In this document: one piece after another, positions 25,461-33,804 of the stretch | How positions within the stretch are numbered: the first letter of the stretch is position 1 | Layout: each line of letters starts with the position of its first letter | Assembly: GCF_003254475.1 (NCBI RefSeq) | Contig: NZ_QFYQ01000002.1 | Coordinates: 186,001 to 250,000 of the forward strand | Direction: 5' to 3' | Source of the DNA: Phenylobacterium soli | GTDB lineage: Bacteria; Pseudomonadota; Alphaproteobacteria; Caulobacterales; Caulobacteraceae | Length of the DNA stretch: 64,000 nt | The notes under the pieces: generated by a model | Told to the model about the DNA's origin: nothing | Databases searched by the model: none | Seen by the model: only the letters and a program-made list of their open reading frames with translations | Made by a program: the position numbers and the translations under genes

Positions 25461-25498
25461 CAAAAAGAAAACAGGCCCGCGCCGGATCGGCGCGGGCC
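25461..25498 (-). terminator. Rho-independent terminator of the TonB receptor gene
   Basis: On the minus strand, a 10-bp perfect stem (GGCCCGCGCC at 25498-25489 against 25483-25474, loop of 5) is followed by TGTTTTCTTTTTG. It lies 19 bases after the receptor stop at 25517 and separates that gene from the membrane protein downstream. Confidence 0.85.
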
Positions 25499-25516
25499 CG
25501 CGACGCTCCCCAGGAC

Positions 25517-27667
25517 TTAGTTCGGACCGCCGAGGTTGACCTTCACGCGCATCCCCACCTGGCGGCGGGCGCCGTAGATGGTGCCGCCGTCGGCGCTGGA
25601 GCTGCCGAAGAACTGCGAGGCCACATAGGTCTTGTCGGTCAGGTTGGTGACGAAGCCCTCGAGCGACCAACGCTCGGTCGGCGCCCAGGTCAGGCGCGCG
25701 TCCAGCAGGTCGTGCTTGGGGATGATGCTCGTCGAGCTCTGGAAGATCGACGCGTACTGGGTGTCGGTGTGCGACCACTGCAGGCGCGGCGTCAGGGTCG
25801 TCCCCGCCAGGTGCAGGTCGTATTCGATCCCGGCGTTGGCGGTCCACTCCGGCGAGAACGGCAGGCGTGCGCCGCTCGTCACCAGCCGCAGGACGGACGG
25901 CGAGACCGTTCCGTCCAGCAGGTTGGCGTCGACGTCGGTCTTGGCGTTCAGATAGGCCAGGCCGAAGTTCAGCCGCAGGTCGCCCCAGGCGCCCATGCCT
26001 TCCAGCTCGGCGCCGTAGATCTTCGACTTGCCGACGTTCTGGGTCGAGGGGAAGCGGGTGGGCGTCAGGGTCTGGAGCTGCAGGTCCTTGTACTGCGAGG
26101 CGAAGACGTCGCCGTTCAGGCGCAGGTGACCGTCGAGGAGGGTCGTCTTGGCGCCCAGCTCCTCCACCACGTTGATCTCGGGCCGATAAGGCGGGTCGCC
26201 GGGGAAGAGGTTGTTGCCGCCCGACTTGTAGCCGCGCGCCACCGAGGCATAGAGCAGGGTGTTCGTCGTCGGATTGTAGTTCAGGGCGACGCGGCCGGTC
26301 GGGACCTTGGAGGTCTCGATGCCCACGCCGGCCGGCACGCCGGCGAACTTGTCGAACTCCTGGCGGTCCTTGGAATAGCGGGCGCCGGCGACGATCTGCC
26401 ATTGCGGATCGATGCGCCAGCTCACCTGGCCGAACACCGACTCCGAGCGGTTGTGGGTGACGATGCCGGTGGTCGAGGTCGGCGGGTGGGCCCGCGTGAT
26501 GACGTCGTTGTTGTAGGTGTAGAGCACCACGGGAAGCTTATCCCGCATGTAGAAGACGCCCACGACCCACTGCACCGGACCATCGCCGGTGGAGAGCAGG
26601 TTGACCTCGTGGGTCAGGGTCTTGATGCCGGTGTAGGTGTAGGCCAGGCGCCCGGTGTTGCTGGCCGGCGGCCGTGGCAGGGCGGTGGCCGAGCGGTCGC
26701 CGTCCGAGAGGTCGGTGACCGTCGAGTTCTGCTCGCTCGACACCCAGCGCAGGCGCATGGCGTCGGTCAGGTCGTAGTTGACCTCGATGTCCGCCCGGTG
26801 GCCGTTGATGTGCGAGTTGCCGAGGGCGTCCTCCTCGATCGTGAAGGGGTCGCTGGTCACCTTGTCGGCGCGGTTCTTGACCGCGTTGAACCCGGTGTCG
26901 CTCAGGAAGTGCTCGTAGCGGAGGTCGGCCTCGAGCCGCTCCAGCGGCTTCAGCCGCAGGTCGGCGCGGTAGCCGGTGTAGTTGACGTCGCCGGGATGGG
27001 CCGGGCCGCCGATGTTGTTGGTGTAGCTGTCGCGCTGGTCGCGGACGCCGGCGATGCGCAGGGCCGCCATCTCGCCGTAGAGCGGCACGTTGGCCGCCGC
27101 GATGGTGCGCCGCCAGTTATGATCGCCGAGGGTCTGGTCGATATAGCCCGACAGCTCCTCGAAGCGCGGCTTGGGCGTGCGCATGTAGATCGCGCCGGCC
27201 GTGGAGTTCTGGCCGCTCAGCGTGCCCTGCGGCCCGCGCAGCACTTCCACCGCCTCGATGTCGTAGAACGAGCCGGCGATGATCTGCTCGTGCGGCAGCA
27301 GGGCGCCGTTGATGTAGACCGCGACGCCGGGCGTCGAGGTCGGCGCGGTCTGCGCCAGGCCCACGCCGCGGATGTTGATGAAGGTCGAGCGGCCGACCGT
27401 GTTGATCGCCAGGCTCGGCGAGACCGCCTGCAGGTCGGCGACGCGGTTCACACCCTGCTTTTGCAGCTGGTCGGCTCCCAGCACCGTGGCCGAGATCGGA
27501 ACCTTCTGCAGGTTCTCGGTCCGCCGCTCGGCGGTGACCACCAGCTCGGGCAGGGCGGTGACGGCCGCCGTCCCGGCGGCTGTCTCGGCGTGGGCCGCGC
27601 CGGCCAGGGCCAGCGTGGCGGCGGTTCCGAGCCACAGGGCAAGGCGATGACGTTGAATGGATCCCAT
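25517..27667 (-). CDS. TonB-dependent outer membrane receptor
   Basis: A 716-residue receptor of the shorter siderophore/pesticin-type group. It has a signal peptide, a TonB box region (LPELVVTAERR), plug segments INIRGVG and VEVLRGPQGTLSGQNSTAGAI, and a barrel ending in GMRVKVNLGGPN. ATG at 27667 follows GAGGGGGAAACA. It differs in type from the other two receptors, so its ligand is probably different. It is divergent from the second CapA-like gene with a motif B site between them. Confidence 0.92.
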   Translation of the reverse strand: MGSIQRHRLALWLGTAATLALAGAAHAETAAGTAAVTALPELVVTAERRTENLQKVPISATVLGADQLQKQGVNRVADLQAVSPSLAINTVGRSTFINIRGVGLAQTAPTSTPGVAVYINGALLPHEQIIAGSFYDIEAVEVLRGPQGTLSGQNSTAGAIYMRTPKPRFEELSGYIDQTLGDHNWRRTIAAANVPLYGEMAALRIAGVRDQRDSYTNNIGGPAHPGDVNYTGYRADLRLKPLERLEADLRYEHFLSDTGFNAVKNRADKVTSDPFTIEEDALGNSHINGHRADIEVNYDLTDAMRLRWVSSEQNSTVTDLSDGDRSATALPRPPASNTGRLAYTYTGIKTLTHEVNLLSTGDGPVQWVVGVFYMRDKLPVVLYTYNNDVITRAHPPTSTTGIVTHNRSESVFGQVSWRIDPQWQIVAGARYSKDRQEFDKFAGVPAGVGIETSKVPTGRVALNYNPTTNTLLYASVARGYKSGGNNLFPGDPPYRPEINVVEELGAKTTLLDGHLRLNGDVFASQYKDLQLQTLTPTRFPSTQNVGKSKIYGAELEGMGAWGDLRLNFGLAYLNAKTDVDANLLDGTVSPSVLRLVTSGARLPFSPEWTANAGIEYDLHLAGTTLTPRLQWSHTDTQYASIFQSSTSIIPKHDLLDARLTWAPTERWSLEGFVTNLTDKTYVASQFFGSSSADGGTIYGARRQVGMRVKVNLGGPN

Positions 27668-27746
27668 TGTTTCCCCCTCAGGAACTCGCCGGTCGAGCGA
27701 AGCCCGGACCTTTCCGGTGCGATCGCGAATTGTTCGTAACGCGGTT

Positions 27747-27761
27747 AGTTGTCTTAGAAAC
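27747..27761 (+). promoter_or_regulatory. Motif B operator-like site, receptor/CapA gap
   Basis: AGTTGT-CTT-AGAAAC followed by AGTTTGCTT. It ends 55 bases before the TTG start of the CapA-like gene and 79 bases before the receptor start. Confidence 0.5.
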
Positions 27762-27816
27762 AGTTTGCTTGTCAAACAAAAAGGACCCTACACGGACGCC
27801 ATCCGCGAGGTGTGTC

Positions 27817-28932
27817 TTGGCCGATCCGATCTGCCTGTTCGCCGTCGGCGACGTCGCCCCGCGGCGCGACGATCCCGCCGCCATGCTGGCCGCCGTTGAG
27901 GGGCTGAAGGGCCCCGCCGACCTGCTGTTCGGCCAACTCGAATGCCCGCTGTCCGACCGTGGCTCGCCCCTGCCCCAGGCGCGGCTGGCCATGCGCACCG
28001 ATCCGGGCCTCGCGCGGGCCCTGCGCGACGCCGGCTTCGACGCCGTCTCCTTCGCGGGCAACCACTGCCTGGACTGGGGCCCCGACGCCTTCGCCGACAC
28101 GCTCGAGCATGTCCGCGCCGTCGGCCTCGCGCTCTGCGGCGCGGGCCCGGACATCGCCGCCGCCCGTCGCCCCGCCATATTCGAGCGCGGCGGTCGCCGC
28201 TTCGCCTTCCTCGCCTACAGCTCGATCCTGCCGCAGGGCTACTGGGCCGAGGCCGGGCGCGCCGGCTGCGCGCCGCTACGCGCCCACACCCTCCAGGCCG
28301 CGCCCGAGCACGCGCCGCCGGGATCGAGTCCCGCGCCCCTGACCTTCTGCCACCGCGCCGACCTCGCGGCCCTGCGCGACGACGTCCGCGCCGCCCGGAC
28401 GCGCGCCGACCACGTGATCGTCTCGGTCCATTGGGGCATCCACTTCGTCGCCGCCCAGATCGCCGACTACCAGCGCGAGGCCGCCTACGCCGCCATCGAC
28501 GCCGGGGCGGACGCGGTGATCGGCCATCACCCGCACGTGCTGAAGGGCGTCGAGCTGCATCGCGGCCGGCCGATCTTCTACAGCCTCGGCAACTTCGCCA
28601 TCGACCAGCCGCAGGCCTTCGAGGCCGAACTCACCTCGACCCGCAGCTTCCGCGAGATCGCCGCCCTCAACCCGGGCTTCGACGCCGCCCGGCGCTACAT
28701 CCTGCCGCCGGACAGCCAGCGCTCGATGATCGCGCGCCTCGCCTTCGGCGCCGACGGCGAGGTCCGCGCCGCCTTCCTGCCGGTGATGATCGACGACGAC
28801 TGCCTCCCCGCCCGCCTCGCGCCGCAGGACCCGCGCTTCGCGGAGATCGCGACCTACGTCGAGGCGATCGGCCGGACCGAGGGCCTCGCCAACCGCTACG
28901 AGCGCGCCGGCGGCGAGGTGCGCCTGGCCTAG
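27817..28932 (+). CDS. CapA-like metallophosphatase-fold protein, copy 2
   Basis: A 371-residue paralog of the protein at 20685: AVGDVAPRRDD, FAGNHCLDWG, YSSILPQGYWAEAGRAGCAP, VSVHWGIHF and GHHPHVLKGVE line up with copy 1 throughout. The start is taken as TTG at 27817, preceded by GAGGTG, because the protein then begins at the same point as copy 1; upstream in-frame starts would cover the operator. It ends tail to tail with the MFS gene in a shared CTAG. Cytosolic by lack of signal. Function unknown, but the duplication in one regulatory group suggests two related substrates. Confidence 0.8.
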   Translation: MADPICLFAVGDVAPRRDDPAAMLAAVEGLKGPADLLFGQLECPLSDRGSPLPQARLAMRTDPGLARALRDAGFDAVSFAGNHCLDWGPDAFADTLEHVRAVGLALCGAGPDIAAARRPAIFERGGRRFAFLAYSSILPQGYWAEAGRAGCAPLRAHTLQAAPEHAPPGSSPAPLTFCHRADLAALRDDVRAARTRADHVIVSVHWGIHFVAAQIADYQREAAYAAIDAGADAVIGHHPHVLKGVELHRGRPIFYSLGNFAIDQPQAFEAELTSTRSFREIAALNPGFDAARRYILPPDSQRSMIARLAFGADGEVRAAFLPVMIDDDCLPARLAPQDPRFAEIATYVEAIGRTEGLANRYERAGGEVRLA

Positions 28933-30281
28933 AGCCGCGCCTTGGCCCAGCGGCCGAGCGGCACGGCCGTCACCGCCGCCACCAGCATCAGCGCCGCCAT
29001 GGCGTAGATCGGCGGCTGGAACGAGCCCGTCGCCTGGCGCAGCCAGCCGAACAGCGGCGGCGTCACCACGCCGGCCGAATTGCCCATGATATTGATCACC
29101 GTCACGCCCGCCGCTGCCGCCGCCCCACCGAGGAAGCTCGTCGGGATCGCCCAGAACACCCCCTGCGCGGAACCCATCGCCGTCGCGCCGACCAGGATGC
29201 AGACGAGCGCCGGCCAGCCCGCCGGCACGGTGGCCGCCGCCGCCAGGAAGAGGGCCGCGATCCCCGCCGGAACGGCGAAGTGCCAGGTCCGCTCCTGGGT
29301 GCGGTCCGAATGCCAGGCGTTGAGCATCATGCCGGCCCCGATGCCCACCCACGGCAAGGCGCTGAGCGCGCTGGCGTGGGCGTCCGAGACGCTCGACATC
29401 TGCTTGATCACCATCGGCAGCCAGAACAGCAGGCCATAGGCGCCAGACATCAGGCAGAACCACAGCACGATGCTTCCCCAGAGCCCGGGCTGGCGCAGGG
29501 TGTCGGCCAGGCGCACCGCGTGGCGGTGCTCCAGCTCGGCGGCCTCGCGGTCGAGCTCGGCGCGCAGGCTCCGCTTTTCCGCCGCGCTCAGCCAGCCGGC
29601 GTCCTCCAGCCGCTCCTTGAAGATCACCAGCGAGACGAAGGCGAGCACGATCGGCGCGGCCCCCTCGATGAGGAACATCCAGCGCCAGCCGGCAAGGCCC
29701 GCCGGGTTATCGTGCATCGCCATCAGCCAGCCGGAGAGCGGGCCGCCGAGCACCACCGAGATCGGCACCGCCAGCATGGTGCCGGCCGCCGCGAAGCCGC
29801 GCAGCCGCCGCGGCGTCCATTGGCTCAGATAGTAGAGCATGCCCGGCGCGAGCCCGCCCTCGGTCGCCCCGAGCAGGAAGCGCAGGGCGTAGAAGGCGCG
29901 CGCGTCCCGGATGAAGGCGAGGCTCGCCGCCACCACGCCCCAGGCGAAGGCGGTCAGGAAGATCCAGCGCCGCGCCCCCAGCCGCCGCTGGCTCATGGCG
30001 TGGGGGAACTGCAGCAGGATGTAGCCCAGGAAGAAGATGCTGACGCCGAAGCCGTAGGCCTGGGGCGAAAGGCCGAGCTCCTGGTTCATCCGCAGGGCAG
30101 CGAAGCTCACGTTCACGCGGTCCAGCGAGTTGAGGATGATCAGCAGGGTGATCGGGGCGACCAGCCGCAGGGTCAGCTTCCAGCGCAGTTGCGCCTCGCC
30201 TCGCGACAGGGCTTCCGGCGAAGCGCCGGGGGCGCCATCTTCGGCTTGCAGATCAGCGTTCGCGCTTTCGACCCTCGCCAT
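28929..30281 (-). CDS. MFS transporter, anion:cation symporter (ACS) type
   Basis: A 450-residue, 12-helix protein. NSLDRVNVSFAALRM in helix 1, and the LGATEGGLAPGMLYYLSQW segment are typical of the ACS family, which moves organic anions such as phthalate, galactonate or tartrate with protons. ATG at 30281 follows AGGGGGAGG. It is divergent from the TetR gene with a motif B site in the gap, the usual layout for a regulated carrier. Confidence 0.87.
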   Translation of the reverse strand: MARVESANADLQAEDGAPGASPEALSRGEAQLRWKLTLRLVAPITLLIILNSLDRVNVSFAALRMNQELGLSPQAYGFGVSIFFLGYILLQFPHAMSQRRLGARRWIFLTAFAWGVVAASLAFIRDARAFYALRFLLGATEGGLAPGMLYYLSQWTPRRLRGFAAAGTMLAVPISVVLGGPLSGWLMAMHDNPAGLAGWRWMFLIEGAAPIVLAFVSLVIFKERLEDAGWLSAAEKRSLRAELDREAAELEHRHAVRLADTLRQPGLWGSIVLWFCLMSGAYGLLFWLPMVIKQMSSVSDAHASALSALPWVGIGAGMMLNAWHSDRTQERTWHFAVPAGIAALFLAAAATVPAGWPALVCILVGATAMGSAQGVFWAIPTSFLGGAAAAAGVTVINIMGNSAGVVTPPLFGWLRQATGSFQPPIYAMAALMLVAAVTAVPLGRWAKARL

Positions 30282-30343
30282 GCGGGCCTCCCCCTGAAAG
30301 GCGCGAGTTCGTGTCGCGTCCCACTTGATTTAGGTATCGTATC

Positions 30344-30358
30344 GTACGTGATACAAAC
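30344..30358 (+). promoter_or_regulatory. Motif B operator-like site, MFS/TetR gap
   Basis: GTACGT-GAT-ACAAAC followed by GAATATGGA. It ends 40 bases before the TetR start and could give autoregulation. Confidence 0.55.
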
Positions 30359-30398
30359 GAATATGGAAGCGTGATGGCGACCGGAGGCGAGCTTCGTC

Positions 30399-31070
30399 AT
30401 GGATGACGCGAAGACCATGGCGAGCGCGGGCGCCCAGCGGCCGCCCGGCGAGGCCGACGCCGACCGGGTGCGCACCAACATCCTGGAGATCGCCACCGAG
30501 GAGTTCGCCGCCAAGGGGCTGACCGGCGCGCGCATCGACGAGATCGCCGAGCGGACGCTCACCTCCAAGCGGATGATCTACTACCACTTCGGCGGCAAGG
30601 AGGGCCTCTACCGCGCCGTCCTCGCCCACTGCTACGGCCGCATCCGCACCATCGAGAGCACCCTCGACCTCGGCGGCCGCCCGCCGCTGGAGGCGCTCGC
30701 CCACCTCGTCCGCTTCACCTTCGACTACCAGGTGGCCAACGAGGACTTCATCCGCCTCGTCATGGTCGAGAACATCCACCGCGCCGAATACGTCAGCCAG
30801 ATGCCGGAGCTGCAGGCCCTCAACCTGAAGGTCATCGAGCTGCTGCGCGGCATCTGCGAGCGCGGGGCCGCCGAGGGGGTGATCCGGCCCGACGTCGACC
30901 CCACCGACCTTCACATGTCGATCAGCGCGCTGTGCTTCTTCAACGTCGCCAACCGGCACACCTTCTCGGTGATCCACGAGGTCGACATGATGTCGATCGC
31001 CGCCAAGACGGCGCGTCGCGAGACCATCGTCGAGATGGTGCTGCGCTACGTGCGCCCAGCGGCGGCGTGA
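30399..31070 (+). CDS. TetR family transcriptional regulator, paralog 1
   Basis: A 223-residue TetR protein. The DNA-binding domain reads ARIDEIAERTLTSKRMIYYH, then FGGKEGLYRAVL. The C-terminal ligand domain (FTFDYQVANEDFIRLVMVEN, DLHMSISALCFFNVANRHTF) is closely matched by the TetR at 45480, so the two arose by duplication. A motif B site lies just upstream. It is the only regulator in the 18.9-32.1 kb module and the natural candidate to control it; the ligand is unknown. Confidence 0.92.
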   Translation: MDDAKTMASAGAQRPPGEADADRVRTNILEIATEEFAAKGLTGARIDEIAERTLTSKRMIYYHFGGKEGLYRAVLAHCYGRIRTIESTLDLGGRPPLEALAHLVRFTFDYQVANEDFIRLVMVENIHRAEYVSQMPELQALNLKVIELLRGICERGAAEGVIRPDVDPTDLHMSISALCFFNVANRHTFSVIHEVDMMSIAAKTARRETIVEMVLRYVRPAAA

Positions 31071-31077
31071 GCCCCGC

Positions 31078-32076
31078 CTATCGGCAGAACGGCGCCGCGC
31101 CCATCACCGAGCGGATGCCGCCGGCGACCAGGCTCTGGAACGCCTCCGCGCCCGGGAACTTCGGGTCGGTGAAGATGCCCGCGTCGTGGCCGAGCGTCGT
31201 CGCGAACACCTTGCCGCCGTCGTAGTACTGGCACCACGCCACGGGATGGAACGCGCCGTGGCCCGGATGCTTGCCGACCACGCTCGCCAGCGGCGGGCCG
31301 GGCGGGCGCCGCGGCATGACGCCGGGGGGCGGTCCGCCCGCCGGGAAGCCCTCGCCGGCCGGCACGGGCGTCCACGACTTCTCGTCCACCGTCGCCAGGA
31401 AGCGCACCTTGGTCGGGAACGGCACGAGGTTGTACCACTCGTCCTTGAAGCCGAAGCGCGCCGGCAGGTCCTTCGTCGCGGAATCCTGGCGATCGACCAC
31501 CACCACATCGCCCGTCCGGTTGGGCCCGTGGTCGTAGTAGTTGGTCCCGCCCAGCAGGCCCTCGTAGTAGGACCAGTTGTACATCGTGCCGAAGGCGTTG
31601 TGGATCGCCACGAAGCCGCCCCCCGCCCGCATGTACTGGCGCAGCGCCGTCTTGCCGTCGTCGTCCAGGGTGTCCCGCGAGGTCGAGAAGAAGACCACGG
31701 CGTTGTAGCCGTCGAGCCGCGTCATGAACGAAGTGTCCTCGGTGTAGTCGAGCTTCCAGCCGTTCTTCTCGGCCAGGGCCAGCATGCCCTTCTGCACCAC
31801 GTTGCCGTCGGCCAGCGGCGGGTTCAGCCCCGGCCCCAGCGCCGGGCCGAGGTTGGCGTGGCGCGGCCCGGCGGTGCGGGTGAACAGCAGGATCCGGTAC
31901 TGGCTGGTCGCCGCCCGCGGCCAGGCGTGGAAGCACCTGGCGTCGATGCCGCGGCAGACGCCGTAGTCCGGCTGCCCCAGGTTGTCGTTGATCGGCCCGC
32001 CCGGATTGCCGGTCTGCGCCGCCGCCGATCCGGCCAGCGTGGACAGCGCGATCAGCCCCGTCACGACGCGTTTCAT
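31078..32076 (-). CDS. Secreted ThuA domain protein
   Basis: A 332-residue protein with signal peptide (cleavage near GSAAAQ) and a ThuA fold, a relative of class I glutamine amidotransferases without the amidotransferase role. Seen: RILLFTRTAGPRHANLGPAL, AVVFFSTSRDTLDDDGKTALRQYMRAGGGFVAIHNA in pieces, and GRNTL-like late segments. ThuA proteins are linked to disaccharide or glycoside processing, but several have no known role. ATG at 32076 has GGGGAGGG upstream. It runs tail to tail with the TetR gene and is divergent from the first ligA-type gene. Confidence 0.75.
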   Translation of the reverse strand: MKRVVTGLIALSTLAGSAAAQTGNPGGPINDNLGQPDYGVCRGIDARCFHAWPRAATSQYRILLFTRTAGPRHANLGPALGPGLNPPLADGNVVQKGMLALAEKNGWKLDYTEDTSFMTRLDGYNAVVFFSTSRDTLDDDGKTALRQYMRAGGGFVAIHNAFGTMYNWSYYEGLLGGTNYYDHGPNRTGDVVVVDRQDSATKDLPARFGFKDEWYNLVPFPTKVRFLATVDEKSWTPVPAGEGFPAGGPPPGVMPRRPPGPPLASVVGKHPGHGAFHPVAWCQYYDGGKVFATTLGHDAGIFTDPKFPGAEAFQSLVAGGIRSVMGAAPFCR

Positions 32077-32121
32077 CCCCGCCCTCCCCAGATCCAAGGC
32101 CGCACCTGCGCGGCGCATTGA

Positions 32122-32135
32122 ACGAACTGGTACGT
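32122..32135. promoter_or_regulatory. Motif A operator-like palindrome before ligA-type gene
   Basis: ACGAACTGGTACGT, near-palindromic and close to the perfect site at 34566. It lies 81 bases before the ligA-type start and 45 bases before the ThuA start. Confidence 0.45.
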
Positions 32136-32216
32136 CTGTTTTTGATCTGGGTCAAAGACGCATCCGCCGCCGGAGCCTCCCCTCCGCCGCGTCAGCCGGA
32201 CGGAACGAGGGGGATC

Positions 32217-32555
32217 ATGTCCAGGACCATACCGGGCACGACGCTCTTCGACGGCGAGCAGGCCGCCAAGGGCTACGCCCTCAACAAGCTCTGCTTCTCG
32301 CTCAACGACGCCGCCAACCGCGCGGCCTTCGCCGCCGACGAGCCGGCCTACTGCGAGCGCTTCGGCCTCAACCCGGCCCAGAAGGCGGCGGTGGCGGCCC
32401 GCGACGTGCTGGCCCTGATCGCCGCCGGCGGCAACATCTACTACCTCGCCAAGATGGCGGGCGTCTGGGGTCTCAACGTCCAGGATGTCGGCGCCCAGCA
32501 GACCGGCATGAGCGTCGAGGCGTTCAAGGCGAAACTCCAGGAGCAGGCGGCCTGA
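32217..32555 (+). CDS. LigA-type extradiol dioxygenase small subunit, copy 1
   Basis: A 112-residue protein matching the LigA subunit of protocatechuate 4,5-dioxygenase (about 128-139). GTTLFDGEQAAKGYALNKLCFSLNDAANR in pieces and the GGNIYYLAKMAGVWGLNVQDV segment align with the canonical LigA at 53482. It is shorter at both ends. ATG at 32217 follows CGAGGGGG. Its stop overlaps the LigB-type start (TGATG). With the next gene it forms a second ring-opening enzyme, whose substrate may not be protocatechuate. Confidence 0.85.
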   Translation: MSRTIPGTTLFDGEQAAKGYALNKLCFSLNDAANRAAFAADEPAYCERFGLNPAQKAAVAARDVLALIAAGGNIYYLAKMAGVWGLNVQDVGAQQTGMSVEAFKAKLQEQAA

Positions 32556-33415
32556 TGGCGAAGATCCTCGGCGGCATCGGGACCTCGCACGTCCCCGCGA
32601 TCGGGCGGGCCATCGCCCGCGGCGAGCAGCAGACGCCCTACTGGGCGCCGTTCTTCGGCGGCTATCCGCCGGCCCAGCGCTGGCTGGCCAAGACCCGGCC
32701 TGACGTGGCGGTCGTCTTCTACAACGACCACGGCCTCAACTTCTTCCTCGACAAGATGCCGACCTTCGCCATCGGCGCGGCCGCCGAGTACCGCAACGCC
32801 GACGAGGGCTGGGGTCTGAGCGTCGCGCCGCCGGTGGCCGGCGATCCGGAGCTGTCCTGGGCCATCGTAGAGGGCGTGGTCGCCCGCGACTTCGACCCGA
32901 CCACCTGCCAGGAGATGCTGATCGACCACGCGGTCACCGTGCCCCTGCAGCTCCTCTGGCCGGATCACGCGGCGCCGCCGGTGCGCATCGTGCCGATCGC
33001 CATCAACACCGTGCAGCACCCCCTGCCCTCCGCCCGCCGCTGCTTCGCCCTCGGCCAGGCGGTCGGCGCGGCCATCGAGGCCTTCCCCCGCGACCTCGAC
33101 GTGGTGGTCATCGGCACCGGCGGCCTCTCCCACCAGCTCGACGGCGAGCGCGCCGGCTTCCTCAACGCCGCCTTCGACCGCGAGTGCCTGGAGAAGATCG
33201 TCGACGAGCCTGAGGCCCTGACCCGCTACACCAACGACGAGCTCGTCGAGCTGGCCGGCACGCAGGGGATCGAGCTGCTCATGTGGCTGGCCATGCGCGG
33301 CGCGCTCCGCAAGCCGGTGCGCACGCACCAGCACTACCACGCCCCGGTCTCCAACACCGGCGGCGCGCTGCTGGTCATGGACGAGACGCCCGGCGCCGCC
33401 GCCCTCGCGGCCTGA
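32555..33415 (+). CDS. LigB-type extradiol dioxygenase catalytic subunit, copy 1
   Basis: A 286-residue class III extradiol dioxygenase catalytic subunit. The iron and acid-base residues of LigB are in register with the canonical copy at 53868: H12 (TSH), H59 (YNDH), H125 (LIDH), H193 (LSH) and E240 (GIELLMWL). It differs in many substrate-region residues (for example GLSVAPPVAGDPE). It cleaves a catechol-type ring next to the hydroxyls. Likely substrates are protocatechuate, gallate or 3-O-methylgallate; the sequence alone cannot choose. Confidence 0.88.
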   Translation: MAKILGGIGTSHVPAIGRAIARGEQQTPYWAPFFGGYPPAQRWLAKTRPDVAVVFYNDHGLNFFLDKMPTFAIGAAAEYRNADEGWGLSVAPPVAGDPELSWAIVEGVVARDFDPTTCQEMLIDHAVTVPLQLLWPDHAAPPVRIVPIAINTVQHPLPSARRCFALGQAVGAAIEAFPRDLDVVVIGTGGLSHQLDGERAGFLNAAFDRECLEKIVDEPEALTRYTNDELVELAGTQGIELLMWLAMRGALRKPVRTHQHYHAPVSNTGGALLVMDETPGAAALAA

Positions 33416-33423
33416 GGGGGAGC

Positions 33424-33804
33424 CTAAGCCCCGGCGACCGCCCTCGCCTCGTTGAGCTCGAGCCGCACGCCGTTGGGGTCCTCGAAGAAGGCCTGGCGCA
33501 CCTTCGTGCCGGGGATCAGCACCACCCGGTGGGCGACGCCGTGCTGCTGCAGGCGGGCGATCAGCCCGTCCATGTCGGCCACCTCGAAGGCGGCGTGGTT
33601 CAGCGCGCTCTCGGTCGAGGGCCCGACGGGCCCCGGCGAGAACTGCATGTGCACGATCGGCCGCTCGCCGGCGTAGAGCCAGTAGCCCGGGAAGGCGAAT
33701 GGCGGCCGCGGCCCCTCGCTCAGCCCAAGCACCTCCACGTAGAAGGCGCGGGTCTCCTCGAGCCGTTCGGTGGCGATGTTGATGTGGTCGACGAGCCGGA
33801 TCAT
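33424..33804 (-). CDS. VOC (glyoxalase/bleomycin resistance) family protein
   Basis: A 126-residue single vicinal-oxygen-chelate protein: IRLVDHINIATERLEETRAF at the start and AFFEDPNGVRLELNEA at the end give the His and Glu metal ligands. It could be a small isomerase, lyase or dioxygenase-like protein. Its start overlaps the stop of the response regulator-like gene (ATGA), so the two are coupled, and it is convergent with the ligB-type gene. Substrate unknown. Confidence 0.82.
   Translation of the reverse strand: MIRLVDHINIATERLEETRAFYVEVLGLSEGPRPPFAFPGYWLYAGERPIVHMQFSPGPVGPSTESALNHAAFEVADMDGLIARLQQHGVAHRVVLIPGTKVRQAFFEDPNGVRLELNEARAVAGA

Noticed and set aside
24152..27739. An unbroken plus-strand open frame of 1,195 codons
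   Set aside because: It is antisense to the PrpD-type, membrane and receptor genes; composition is low-complexity and it ignores the clear terminator at 25461-25498.
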